64,000 nt of DNA from Alphaproteobacteria bacterium (GTDB lineage Bacteria; Pseudomonadota; Alphaproteobacteria; Reyranellales; Reyranellaceae): positions 186,001 through 250,000 of the forward strand of contig JAFKFL010000008.1 in the NCBI GenBank assembly GCA_017308235.1. The letters run 5' to 3'. Of this stretch, positions 17,633 through 25,338 are shown piece by piece. How positions within the stretch are numbered: position 1 is the stretch's first letter; each line of letters opens with the position of its first letter. The notes under the pieces are model-generated. The model saw only the letters and a program-made list of their open reading frames with translations, made no database searches and was not told the origin of the DNA. A program made the position numbers and the translations under genes.

Positions 17633-18430
17633 CTAATCGTCGGCCGCAGTCCACCACGGTCTGATGGAGCCGTCGGCGTCCGGTTTGGAGGCCTGCATCT
17701 GCCGATCCGGCCCGGGATAGTTGCGCTCGAGCCATCGCACAACGAATTCACCCGACTCCTGGATATGCGTGACGACCGCCTCGCGCGCGCCTTTGACATC
17801 GCGCGCGGAGAGCCGACCGAGAATCCGCTCGTGATGGGTGAGGGTGAGCCGAAGGCGATGGGCGTCCATTCCAAGGATGGTCGCGAGCATGATGCTGCGG
17901 ATCTGGCCCTGGTTGAGATCGTGGATGGTCGCGCTTAGCCGTCGATTGTCGCAGGCGTCGTGGATGATCCGGTGGAAAGCCGCGTTGGTCCGCGTCCAGG
18001 CCTCGGCCGCGGCGCTCATCTGCTTGGTCAAGCGCGCGGCCTTGTCGCGCTGGGCTTTCGCGCTGTGGCGGGCGAGAGTCTCGATCGCCTCGGCAAAACG
18101 CGCGTGCGTCTCGCGCATCAACGCGAGCTGGGCATCGGTGATCCAGGTTGCCGCAAGCTCGGCGGCAAGGCCTTCGAGTTCGGCGCGGACCTGATAGGTC
18201 TCCTTCACGTCGCGCAGCGACGGGGCGCTCACGACCGCGCTTTTTCGATGCGATTGGGAGACGAGGCCCTTGGTCTCGAGCTGCCGTAACGCCTCGCGGA
18301 TCGGCGTTCTGCTGACATCGAATTCCTTGGCCAGCAGTTCCTGTCTCAGGCGATGGCCGGGCGGAAACTCCCCGGCCGCGATCTTCTGCTGAATCTTTTC
18401 GGCAAGCTCACTGACCAGCTTGGCGGTCAT
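17633..18430 (-). CDS. GntR family regulator, FCD (FadR) subfamily
   Basis: 265 residues: winged helix 'LRQELLAKEFDVSRTPIREALRQLETKGLVSQSHRKSAVV' at about 28-70, then an all-helical FCD effector domain ('YQVRAELEGLAAELAA', 'FHRIIHDACDNRRL', 'HHERILGRLSARDVKGAREAVVTHI'), whose Asp/His residues usually bind a metal and a small carboxylate. It is divergent from the MFS/enamidase-type/cupin genes with a 157-nt gap containing a 20-bp palindrome, so it is the probable local regulator. An insert of about 15 residues (HSAKAQRDKAARLTKQM) lengthens one helix. Confidence 0.92.
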   Translation of the reverse strand: MTAKLVSELAEKIQQKIAAGEFPPGHRLRQELLAKEFDVSRTPIREALRQLETKGLVSQSHRKSAVVSAPSLRDVKETYQVRAELEGLAAELAATWITDAQLALMRETHARFAEAIETLARHSAKAQRDKAARLTKQMSAAAEAWTRTNAAFHRIIHDACDNRRLSATIHDLNQGQIRSIMLATILGMDAHRLRLTLTHHERILGRLSARDVKGAREAVVTHIQESGEFVVRWLERNYPGPDRQMQASKPDADGSIRPWWTAADD

Positions 18431-18514
18431 CGACGGTCTTCCTGCGGTGAATTATCGGCCAGCGAACCGGGCGAAGGCCACTTGACATACCCCTCTCAAC
18501 GGATGCAAGAGGAC

Positions 18515-18534
18515 AATTCTTGGATACAAGAATT
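18515..18534. promoter_or_regulatory. 20-bp palindrome, putative GntR operator
   Basis: AATTCTTGGATACAAGAATT: perfect 8-bp arms around GATA. It sits in the divergent gap between the FCD-GntR gene (start 18430) and the MFS gene (start 18588). The core TTGGATACAA resembles operators known for FCD-type GntR proteins (TTGTATACAA-like). Assignment rests on position and symmetry. Confidence 0.65.
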
Positions 18535-18587
18535 GAAAAAGGGTATCCGAGGAAACGAACCGGAACCGGTGGGAACGGGAGGGGAAA

Positions 18588-19919
18588 TTGACCGAACGAG
18601 TTACCAAGCAGACGCGGCGCGCCGCGGCCGCGGCTTTCGTGGGCACGACCATCGAATGGTACGATTTCTTCGTCTACGGAACGGCATCGGCGCTTGCTTT
18701 TGGCCAGCTCTTCTTCCCCGGCGCCGATCCGGCGACCGGTCTGCTGGCATCGTTCGCGACCTTCGCGATCGGCTTCTTCGCGCGGCCCTTTGGCGGCCTT
18801 CTGTTCGGCCATATCGGCGACCGCATCGGCCGCAAGCGGACACTCGTTGCGACGCTTCTGCTGATGGGCGTGGCGACCACCGGGGTCGGATGCCTGCCGA
18901 CCTATGCCGAGGCGGGCGTCTGGGCGCCGATCCTCCTGGTCGTCCTGCGGTTGCTGCAGGGTGTTTCGGTCGGTGGCGAGTGGGGCGGTGCAGTACTGAT
19001 GGCGGGCGAACACGCGCCGGCCGGACGGCGGACCTGGTTCGCCTCTTTTGCCCAGCTCGGCAGCCCCGTCGCCGTCCTGCTTTCCCTCGTGGCGTTCCGG
19101 GCCGCGACGGCGGTGAGCGGATCGGAATTCCTCGTCTGGGGGTGGCGTCTGCCGTTCCTGGTCAGCGTCGTGCTGCTTGTTGTCGGTTTCCTGATCCGTC
19201 TCGGCGTCGAGGAATCGCCCGAGTTCACCAGTGCCCGTAAACAGCGCGAGGTGGTCAAGTTCCCGCTCGCGACGGCGCTGCGCACCGCAGGGAAGCCGAT
19301 CGCCGTCACGCTCTGCGCTTTCACCATCGGCACATCAGGCTTCTACTTCACGAATACGTTCCTGATTGCCTATACGACGCGCTCGCTTTCGATCGATCGC
19401 GCGGTCGTCCTCGACTGCCTGACGGCCGTCGCAGTGGTGCAGCTCATCGGGCAGCTTGTTGCGGCGAAATTGGCCGAGCGCATCACCGACGCCACGTTCC
19501 TGAAGTGGGCCGCAGGTCTCGCCATGCTCGCTCCCTATCCGATGTTTCTACTGGTCGAGACGAAAACGCCGCTTGGGATCATCGTCGGCACGTCGCTGGC
19601 GACCGTCTGCGCGTCGGGCTTCTATGCGGTGATCGCGGGATACTCGAGCAAGATCTTCCCGGTGAACATCCGCTACACCGCGATGTCGGTCTCCTACCAG
19701 CTTGGCAGTGCGATCTTCGGCGGTTTCACGCCGATGATCGGTGTCTTCCTCTCGGAGCGCTTCCACAATCAGTGGATCCCGCTGGCTGTGTTCTACACCT
19801 GCCTTGCCGCGGTGTCGTTCGGCGCAGTCGTGATCCTGGATTGGAGTCGGCGCGGCCGGCCTCAGTCGGAGGCAGAGGCGTCACTCGCTGTGGCGCCGCA
19901 GACAGGGGCTGGTGCCTAA
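18588..19919 (+). CDS. MFS transporter, metabolite:H+ symporter type
   Basis: 443 residues, 12 predicted transmembrane helices, of the sugar/metabolite:H+ symporter group (shikimate/citrate/alpha-ketoglutarate permease-like). Signatures: 'FVGTTIEWYDFFVYGTASALAF', 'FATFAIGFFARPFGGLLFGHIGDRIGRKRTL' (the loop 2-3 motif) and 'RLLQGVSVGGEWGGAVLM'. Substrates of this group are usually small organic acids or betaines. The start is TTG with a GGGAGGGG ribosome binding site. First of three genes probably controlled by the divergent GntR, so it likely imports the substrate of the amidohydrolase downstream. Confidence 0.9.
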   Translation: MTERVTKQTRRAAAAAFVGTTIEWYDFFVYGTASALAFGQLFFPGADPATGLLASFATFAIGFFARPFGGLLFGHIGDRIGRKRTLVATLLLMGVATTGVGCLPTYAEAGVWAPILLVVLRLLQGVSVGGEWGGAVLMAGEHAPAGRRTWFASFAQLGSPVAVLLSLVAFRAATAVSGSEFLVWGWRLPFLVSVVLLVVGFLIRLGVEESPEFTSARKQREVVKFPLATALRTAGKPIAVTLCAFTIGTSGFYFTNTFLIAYTTRSLSIDRAVVLDCLTAVAVVQLIGQLVAAKLAERITDATFLKWAAGLAMLAPYPMFLLVETKTPLGIIVGTSLATVCASGFYAVIAGYSSKIFPVNIRYTAMSVSYQLGSAIFGGFTPMIGVFLSERFHNQWIPLAVFYTCLAAVSFGAVVILDWSRRGRPQSEAEASLAVAPQTGAGA

Positions 19920-19951
19920 AACAAATCCCGCGTCAGTTGTTGGAGCAAGCT

Positions 19952-21160
19952 GTGCATTCTCAAAACGAAATCCGCCCTCGAAAGCTCGTGATCCGCAATA
20001 TCGGGCTGATGCTGTCCGGTGATCTCGCGAATCCGATCCTCGAGGCGGACACGATCGTGGCGGTCGACGGGGTCATCAGCGCAGTCGGCCCGGCCAAGGA
20101 GGTCGATTGCGAAGGGGCGGACGTACGGATCGACGCGCATGGCTGCGCGCTCGCACCTGGTTTGATCGACAGCCACGTCCATCCCGTGTTCGGTGACTGG
20201 ACGCCGCGGCAGAGCCAGATCGGCTGGATCGATTCGGCGATGAACGGCGGCGTCACCACGATGATCTCCGCCGGCGAAGTCCATCTTCCGGGACGGCCGC
20301 GCGATATCGTCGGCCTGAAGGCGCTGGCGGTCACCGCGCAGCGCGCCTTCGCCGCCGCCCGCTTCGGCGGGGTGAAGGTGATTGCCGGTGCGCCGGTCCT
20401 GGAGGAGGGATTGGTCGAAAGCGACTTCGCCGATCTTGCCAATTCTGGCGTCACGCTGCTGGGCGAGATCGGCCTTGGTTCGGTGAAGACCGGTCCTCGA
20501 GCGGCGGAGATGGTTAGATGGGCGCGGAAATACGGCATCCAGTCGACCATTCACACCGGCGGCCCGTCGACCCCGGGCTCGCACTATATCGACAAGGACG
20601 TGGTGCTCGAGGCGGACCCCGATATCATCGGGCACATCAACGGCGGCCACACGGCGTTACCCATCGAGCAGATCCGGTGCCTCTGTGAAGGGTGCCGGCG
20701 CGGGCTCGAGATCGTCCATAATGGCAATGAGCGGGCGGCGCTCTATGCGGCTCGCACGGCGGGGGAGATGAGGCAGCTGGATCGCATCATTCTTGGCACC
20801 GATTCGCCCGCTGGTTCGGGCGTGCAGCCAACCGGGATTCTGCGGATGATCGCGCTTCTGTCGTCGATGGGAGACATTCCGGCAGAAACGGCTTTCTGCT
20901 TCGCCACCGGCAACACGGCGCGAATGCGGGGCCTCGACTGCGGCCTGATCGAAGTCGGCCGGCGTGCCGATTTTGTCCTGCTCGACAGGGCCGCACACTC
21001 GAGTGGGTCCGACCTGCTCGACAGCGTCGGCAAGGGCGATCTTCCGGGCATCGGCATGGTGATCATCGACGGCGTCGTGCGATGCCAGCGCTCACGCAAC
21101 ACGCCACCTGCAGAGCGCCTTCCCGAGCTGGTATCGAGCATCGCCATGCGTGCCGCATGA
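19952..21160 (+). CDS. enamidase-type amidohydrolase
   Basis: 402-residue metal-dependent hydrolase of the amidohydrolase superfamily. 'GLIDSHVHPVFGDW' gives the HxH metal ligands; 'GEIGLGSVK', 'HTGGPSTPGSHY', 'GHINGGHTALP' and 'GTDSPAGSGVQPTGILRMI' the other ligands; C-terminal 'LIEVGRRADFVLLD' and 'GDLPGIGMVIIDGVVRCQRSRNTPPAER'. From memory, this run of motifs, with 'GGVTTMISAGEVHLPGRPRD', closely matches enamidase of Eubacterium barkeri nicotinate fermentation, which opens 1,4,5,6-tetrahydro-6-oxonicotinate. GTG start with GGAG upstream. Neither nicotinate hydroxylase nor reductase genes lie nearby, so the substrate may be another cyclic enamide or imide. Confidence 0.82.
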   Translation: MHSQNEIRPRKLVIRNIGLMLSGDLANPILEADTIVAVDGVISAVGPAKEVDCEGADVRIDAHGCALAPGLIDSHVHPVFGDWTPRQSQIGWIDSAMNGGVTTMISAGEVHLPGRPRDIVGLKALAVTAQRAFAAARFGGVKVIAGAPVLEEGLVESDFADLANSGVTLLGEIGLGSVKTGPRAAEMVRWARKYGIQSTIHTGGPSTPGSHYIDKDVVLEADPDIIGHINGGHTALPIEQIRCLCEGCRRGLEIVHNGNERAALYAARTAGEMRQLDRIILGTDSPAGSGVQPTGILRMIALLSSMGDIPAETAFCFATGNTARMRGLDCGLIEVGRRADFVLLDRAAHSSGSDLLDSVGKGDLPGIGMVIIDGVVRCQRSRNTPPAERLPELVSSIAMRAA

Positions 21161-21206
21161 CCGTGCCGAAGTTATTTCCACCAATACGTCAATGAAAGGA
21201 GCACTC

Positions 21207-21674
21207 ATGTCCAAGATCACGGAAACCAAGGACAAGGCCGCCAAGGAACCGCTCGTGACAAGCACCCATAATGCGCCGCAGTTCAGGCATCCCGACGACA
21301 TGGAATGGGAGATGGGGCGGTTCAAGAACAAGACCAAGTTCCTGTTCCATCCGCGGCCCGAGGATCCGAACGAGCCGAACGCTGGCTTCCTGCGCTACGA
21401 ACCGACGGCGGGCTTCCCGCTGCACAAGCACAACTTTGCGCAGATCTGGTACATCATCGACGGTGAATTCAAGATCAACGGATCGGTTTATGGCCCAGGC
21501 ACCGTCGCCTATATGGCGGATCCGCATTTCGAATATGAAATGTACACGGAGACCGGCGGCACGGTGCTCTTTGTCCAGTATCCGGGACCGACGACCGGTG
21601 CGCGGCCGATCTACGAGGGGCGGATGAATCTCAAGGAAGTGAAGCCGATCGTGGCGAGCGACCTCGAGGCATAG
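21207..21674 (+). CDS. cupin domain protein
   Basis: 155 residues with one small-barrel cupin: 'GFPLHKHNFAQIWYIIDGEFKINGSVYGPGTVAYMADPHFEYEMYTETGGTVLFVQYPGP'. The metal-binding His pair (HKH) and Glu/Gln positions of motif 1 are partly kept, and motif 2 supplies a His. AAAGGAG precedes the ATG. As the last gene of the GntR-linked set it may act on the amidohydrolase product, or serve as an isomerase or sensor, but no reaction can be named. Confidence 0.82.
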   Translation: MSKITETKDKAAKEPLVTSTHNAPQFRHPDDMEWEMGRFKNKTKFLFHPRPEDPNEPNAGFLRYEPTAGFPLHKHNFAQIWYIIDGEFKINGSVYGPGTVAYMADPHFEYEMYTETGGTVLFVQYPGPTTGARPIYEGRMNLKEVKPIVASDLEA

Positions 21675-21691
21675 GGCATTATCGACGCCGA

Positions 21692-21988
21692 CTATTGTGC
21701 AAGGGCTGCGAGGTCGGCGTCGATATCGGCCGAAGTGAGCTCCCAGGTGTTGTCGAAGTTGGCGACGATCTCGCGCATGAAGGCCTCGTGCATGGCATCG
21801 GCACGTTGCGGATCGCTGAGATGGTCGACGAGAAGGGCGAAGGCGAGCTGGGCAGGCTCGGGCCCCTCGTAGCTCCATTCGAAGCCGTTCTTCGACAGGG
21901 GCTTGAGGTCAGTGCGCGGATCGAGCGGCCGGCCATCGACCAGCACCTGGATACCGTCGATCGTGCGGTCACCGGTATAGGTCTTCAT
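21692..21988 (-). CDS. DUF6166 domain protein
   Basis: 98 residues, MKTYTGDRTIDGIQVLVDGRPLDP..., matching the small DUF6166 family as I remember it ('YTGxR...VxVDGRPLDPRxDL', 'GFEWSYEGPEPAQLAFALLVDHL', 'WELTSADIDADLAAL'). No known function. The ATG overlaps the stop of the small membrane protein upstream by 4 nt (ATGA), so the two are coupled. Last gene of the hydroxylase operon, whose promoter carries the TGATATATCA palindrome. Confidence 0.75.
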   Translation of the reverse strand: MKTYTGDRTIDGIQVLVDGRPLDPRTDLKPLSKNGFEWSYEGPEPAQLAFALLVDHLSDPQRADAMHEAFMREIVANFDNTWELTSADIDADLAALAQ

Positions 21989-22188
21989 GGCGCCGTCTTC
22001 TGCGCCTTCACATCGGACGGATGACGCGTGACCTCGGGGAAGACCCAGAGCGAGATCGCCGTGAACGGCCCGAGGAAGGCAACCGCCCATTGCGGGCCGG
22101 TCTGGCCGAGATAGCCCATGTAGAACCAACCTGCGATCGCGGCGAGTGCCACCATCAAGGTGAGCGGGAATTTGACCCGGAAGGGCAT
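21985..22188 (-). CDS. small two-helix membrane protein
   Basis: 67 residues, MPFRVKFPLTLMVALAAIAGWFYMGYLGQTGPQWAVAFLGPFTAISLWVFPEVTRH...: two hydrophobic segments (about 8-27 and 33-51) with a short loop. A perfect AGGAGG lies 7 nt upstream of the ATG. Not a family I recognise. It sits between the membrane hydroxylase and the DUF6166 gene with 15-nt and overlapping junctions, so an accessory subunit of the hydroxylase is possible. Confidence 0.8.
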   Translation of the reverse strand: MPFRVKFPLTLMVALAAIAGWFYMGYLGQTGPQWAVAFLGPFTAISLWVFPEVTRHPSDVKAQKTAP

Positions 22189-22203
22189 GGGTGTCCTCCT
22201 GCG

Positions 22204-22992
22204 CTATTCCGCCGGCCGCAGTCTGGCGCCCTGCGGGCGCGGGGTGCGCGCGGTCTTGCGCATGTCGGTCTTCACGTAGGTGGTACCGTAGCCGTTGAAC
22301 AGCGTCCCCAGCAGGCCGCGATTGAGGTCGGACGTTCCGAACGCCCAGTCCATGATGGGGAAGGTAAGGTTCATGTTCCGCTCCATCATGATCGACTGCG
22401 CATGATGGGCGATGTGATGCCGGCGCAACGTATTCACGAACGGCATCCAGCGCACGAAGGCGTTCTCGTCGACATGGCAGCAGAAATGCATGAACTCGTA
22501 GATCAGGTAGACCGACGTCGTGGTCGCGATGAACAGCCAGCCGACATTGGCGCCGAATAGCAGGCCCAGCACAATGGCGCCGGGAATGGACATCAGCGTG
22601 AAGGTAGCCAGGGCATAGGTCGGGAAGAAAGTGACGCGATAGTCGAGATGGTCGGCGAAGCGCATCTCGGCGTCGGTGAAGAACTGATGATGCATCAGCG
22701 TGTGACGGTTGTAGACGGCGCGGAACACCGGGTTCTGCGACGGCCGGTGCATCACATAGCGATGCAGCCACCATTCGAAGAAGTTGCAGAACAGGAAGGT
22801 GAGCGGCACCGTCAGCCACTCGAGTGGCGTCACCTGGTCGAGATTCGCGAGGTAGATGTAGAGCGCCGTGAAGCCGATGACATAGATGATCGCGATATGG
22901 AGATAGCCGTTGTACCAGCCGGCGACGCGCTGGCGGTAATTGGCGCGGTACTGCCTCTGCCGTTCGGACATCGGGCTCGAAGCCAATTCCAT
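22204..22992 (-). CDS. sterol desaturase / fatty acid hydroxylase superfamily membrane di-iron protein
   Basis: 262 residues with about four transmembrane helices and the His boxes of the family: 'WWLHRYVMH', 'HTLMHHQFF', and 'EFMHFCCHVDE' with 'LRRHHIAHHAQ'. These bind a di-iron centre that hydroxylates or desaturates a lipid substrate at the membrane face. The electron donor is not encoded nearby. An 18-bp palindrome lies 21-38 nt upstream of the ATG, the same core as in front of the GntR gene 1.9 kb away. With the adjacent alcohol dehydrogenase, a hydroxylate-then-oxidise route is plausible. Confidence 0.88.
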   Translation of the reverse strand: MELASSPMSERQRQYRANYRQRVAGWYNGYLHIAIIYVIGFTALYIYLANLDQVTPLEWLTVPLTFLFCNFFEWWLHRYVMHRPSQNPVFRAVYNRHTLMHHQFFTDAEMRFADHLDYRVTFFPTYALATFTLMSIPGAIVLGLLFGANVGWLFIATTTSVYLIYEFMHFCCHVDENAFVRWMPFVNTLRRHHIAHHAQSIMMERNMNLTFPIMDWAFGTSDLNRGLLGTLFNGYGTTYVKTDMRKTARTPRPQGARLRPAE

Positions 22993-23012
22993 GGTCGTCT
23001 CCTCGGGCTTTA

Positions 23013-23030
23013 CAACTGATATATCAGTTG
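23013..23030. promoter_or_regulatory. 18-bp palindrome, putative GntR operator of the hydroxylase operon
   Basis: CAACTGATATATCAGTTG is a perfect palindrome in the 60-nt gap between the alcohol dehydrogenase stop and the hydroxylase ATG. Its core TGATATATCA recurs at 24901-24910 in front of the GntR gene. The two copies make it a strong operator candidate for that regulator. Confidence 0.72.
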
Positions 23031-23052
23031 CATGTCATGGGGTCAAAGGCCG

Positions 23053-24168
23053 TCAGCCAGCAAATTGGATCACCGACCGGATGCCGCGGCCAGCCTTGAG
23101 ATCGGCGAAGCCGGCATTGATGTCCTCGAGCGTGAGATGGCGCGTCAGGTAGGGGTCGAGATGCAGCTTGCCGTCGAGGTAAGCCCTTGCCAGGAGTGGG
23201 AAATCCCGTGCCGGCCGCGCGCCGCCGTAACTGCTGCGCACGATCCGCTTCTCGCCCATCAGCGAGCCCCAGCGGAAGGCGACATCCTCGTTCACGCCGG
23301 TCTTGCCCAGCCACACGATCTGCCCGCCGGTGCGGCACGCCTCGGCGGAGAGCCGGAAGGCAGGAGCGTTGCCAGCAGACTCCAGCACGCAGTCCACGCC
23401 ACGACCGCCGGTCAGGCGGCTGGCCGCCTCGAGCGCATCTTCGTCCGGAACGGCCGCGACATGAGTGGCGCCAACTTTCTGGGCAAGCGCAAGCCGATCG
23501 CGGTTGCGATCGACGGCGAGGATTGCGGTGGCGCCGGCGAGACGCGCGCCTTGCACGGCCGAGAGGCCGACAGCACCGCAGCCGATCACCATGACGGTCT
23601 CGCCATAGCCGAGTCTGGCAATGTTGATCGCCGCACCCACGCCCGTCATCACACCGCAACCGATCAGGCAGGCGCGATCGAGCGGCATGTCAGCCGGCAT
23701 GGCGATGGCGCAGGAGTCGGTGACGATCGCGTACTCGGCAAACCCTGCCATGTAGAACATGGTGCGCAACGGAGCACCGCCGAGCCGGAGCCGCGTCGCG
23801 CCATCAAACTGGACAGCGTGTGGGCCGTTCGCGGTGTAGGTCTCGCACAGGATCGGCTGGTCACGTTCGCAATGGAAGCAATGGCCGCAATGCGGGTTCC
23901 ACGAAAGCACGACGCGTTCGCCGCGCCGTTTGAGACTGACCGCGCTGCCGACCGCCTCGATGACGCCCGCCGTCTCGTGGCCGAGCACGATCGGCATGGG
24001 GTAGACGAGCTGACCCTCGATCACCTCGAGATCGGTGTGGCAGAGGCCGGCGGCCACAACACGCACCAGCACGTCATTGGGCTGCAGGTCGACCGCTTCT
24101 ATCGTCTCGATCGCGAGCGGCGTGTGCGGGGCGTGAAGGACGGCTGCGCGGAACTGCATGGCGCTCAC
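23053..24168 (-). CDS. zinc-dependent alcohol dehydrogenase
   Basis: 371-residue medium-chain dehydrogenase. Catalytic zinc ligands lie in 'VAAGLCHTDLEVIEG' (Cys, His region) and 'LGHETAGVIEAVG'; structural zinc Cys in 'PHCGHCFHCERDQPILC'; NAD site 'VMVIGCGAVGLSAVQGARLAGA'. It belongs to the class III/Rxyl_3153-like group acting on primary alcohols, possibly aromatic or fatty. Its GTG overlaps the GntR stop (GTGA), so regulator and enzyme share one mRNA; an ATG three codons later (24159) is an alternative start. Confidence 0.92.
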   Translation of the reverse strand: MSAMQFRAAVLHAPHTPLAIETIEAVDLQPNDVLVRVVAAGLCHTDLEVIEGQLVYPMPIVLGHETAGVIEAVGSAVSLKRRGERVVLSWNPHCGHCFHCERDQPILCETYTANGPHAVQFDGATRLRLGGAPLRTMFYMAGFAEYAIVTDSCAIAMPADMPLDRACLIGCGVMTGVGAAINIARLGYGETVMVIGCGAVGLSAVQGARLAGATAILAVDRNRDRLALAQKVGATHVAAVPDEDALEAASRLTGGRGVDCVLESAGNAPAFRLSAEACRTGGQIVWLGKTGVNEDVAFRWGSLMGEKRIVRSSYGGARPARDFPLLARAYLDGKLHLDPYLTRHLTLEDINAGFADLKAGRGIRSVIQFAG

Positions 24169-24884
24169 CCGATCGACTTACGCGAGAAGTCCTGGATGTA
24201 GTCGATCAGCCGGTCCGATGCGACGGCGGCTGCTTCGGGGTCGCCGGCGGCGACTGTACGTGCGACGGCCGCGTGCAGTCGCGCCGCAAGTGGCATGTCG
24301 GCAACCTGCTTGTAGTGGACATACCAGAAGCGGCGGGCGAGCCCGTTCATCACCCGCATCGCCGCCGTCGCAAATTCATTGGCCGCCGCCTCGAGCAGCA
24401 GAAGATTGAATGCGCGGTCGAGGCGCATGAACGCAACATCGTCCTCGCGTTCCGCTGCCACCTCCATTTCGTCGGCGATCGCTTCGAAGCGGTCGCGGAT
24501 GTCACGCGGGCTACGCTGCGCAGCAGAGCGAGCGAGCAGCCGCTCGATCTCGCGGCGGACCTCGAGGAGCCGCAACTGGGCTGCGATATCGATGTCGGTC
24601 ACGATGATGCCGCGGCGGGGCAGGATCTGGACAAGGCCTTCGTTGGCCAGCCGCTGCAACGCCTCGCGCACCGGCGTGCGGCCGAAACCAAGCCGTTCAC
24701 TGAGGCCGGCTTCGCTCACGACACTGCCCGGCGCGATGCGCAGGGTGACGATCTCTTCTTCCAGAGCACGCCAGGCGCGCTCGGTAAGAGAGCTTTCCTG
24801 CGGGTCGAGGGGGGGAGCCGCCTGACGGACGCTACGCTTGGTGACCTTCGATCTTGCAGTCCGGAGTTGGTCCAACAGTGACAC
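24165..24884 (-). CDS. GntR family regulator, FCD subfamily
   Basis: 239 residues. Winged helix at about 36-95: 'ERAWRALEEEIVTLRIAPGSVVSEAGLSERLGFGRTPVREALQRLANEGLVQILPRRGIIVTDI'; then an FCD-type helical domain ('LRLLEVRREIERLLARSAAQRS', 'FMRLDRAFNLLLLEAAANEF', 'HAAVARTVAAGDPEAAAVASDRLIDYI'). The GTG start is followed upstream by a palindrome (24901-24910) that also stands before the hydroxylase operon, so it likely represses both and senses a product of the pathway. First gene of a two-gene operon with the alcohol dehydrogenase. Confidence 0.92.
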   Translation of the reverse strand: MSLLDQLRTARSKVTKRSVRQAAPPLDPQESSLTERAWRALEEEIVTLRIAPGSVVSEAGLSERLGFGRTPVREALQRLANEGLVQILPRRGIIVTDIDIAAQLRLLEVRREIERLLARSAAQRSPRDIRDRFEAIADEMEVAAEREDDVAFMRLDRAFNLLLLEAAANEFATAAMRVMNGLARRFWYVHYKQVADMPLAARLHAAVARTVAAGDPEAAAVASDRLIDYIQDFSRKSIG

Positions 24885-24900
24885 CCACGTTATATGTCAC

Positions 24901-24910
24901 TGATATATCA
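24901..24910. promoter_or_regulatory. TGATATATCA palindrome, putative autoregulatory operator
   Basis: Perfect 10-bp palindrome 17 nt upstream of the GntR start codon, overlapping a TATAAC-like -10 candidate on the minus strand (24889-24895 region). It matches the core of the 18-bp palindrome at 23013-23030. Confidence 0.65.
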
Positions 24911-24964
24911 ACGGCAGCCAAGTCATGCCAGCCGCTGTCGAAAAGACGGATACTTAAGTGCGCG

Positions 24965-25207
24965 TCAGACGCCGGTCGTGCGAACGACCTTGAAGGTCCG
25001 GTCACCCAATAGAGCCGACACCGCGATCGTCTTGGTGAGGCCAGTCGCCAGTTGCTCGATGCGAGCGTGGGGGATGCCGACGTAAGGCTGGATCTGGCAG
25101 ACCCGCCAAAGATCCTGATCCGGCGCGCCGCCCAGGGCGAAGACGCAGCCTGTCGATAGTTCTGGCGGCCGGCTCAAACGGGATTTCAGGAAAGAGACAA
25201 CTCCCAT
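24965..25207 (-). CDS. hypothetical protein, 80 aa
   Basis: MGVVSFLKSRLSRPPELST..., no recognised domain. In favour of a real gene are an ATG preceded by AGGATGAGG and an even amino-acid composition ('DQDLWRVCQIQPYVGIPHARIEQLATGLTKTIAVSALLGDRTFKVVRTTGV'). Against it are the short length and lack of a known family. The AT-rich stretch upstream (25208-25270), with an ATGTA-T-TACAT repeat at 25224-25234, could hold its promoter. Confidence 0.45.
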   Translation of the reverse strand: MGVVSFLKSRLSRPPELSTGCVFALGGAPDQDLWRVCQIQPYVGIPHARIEQLATGLTKTIAVSALLGDRTFKVVRTTGV

Positions 25208-25271
25208 GACCTCATCCTGTTTTATGTATTACATGAAGAATATCACATAACTATGCAAAAATAAATGAGTT

Positions 25272-25303
25272 TTCAAAGAGGCATTGGTTCAAAGAGGCAT
25301 TGG
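25272..25303. repeat. exact 16-bp tandem duplication
   Basis: TTCAAAGAGGCATTGG occurs twice in immediate succession in the non-coding gap between the 80-residue gene and the EamA gene. It looks like a recent replication-slippage duplication; no function is implied. Confidence 0.85.
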
Positions 25304-25338
25304 ATTGCCACACCGTCGGCCGCGGCACTTTCAGTCCG

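Noticed and set aside
18481-18510. TTGACA at 18482 as a sigma-70 promoter for the MFS gene
   Set aside because: No acceptable -10 hexamer at 16-18 nt spacing; not reported as a promoter.
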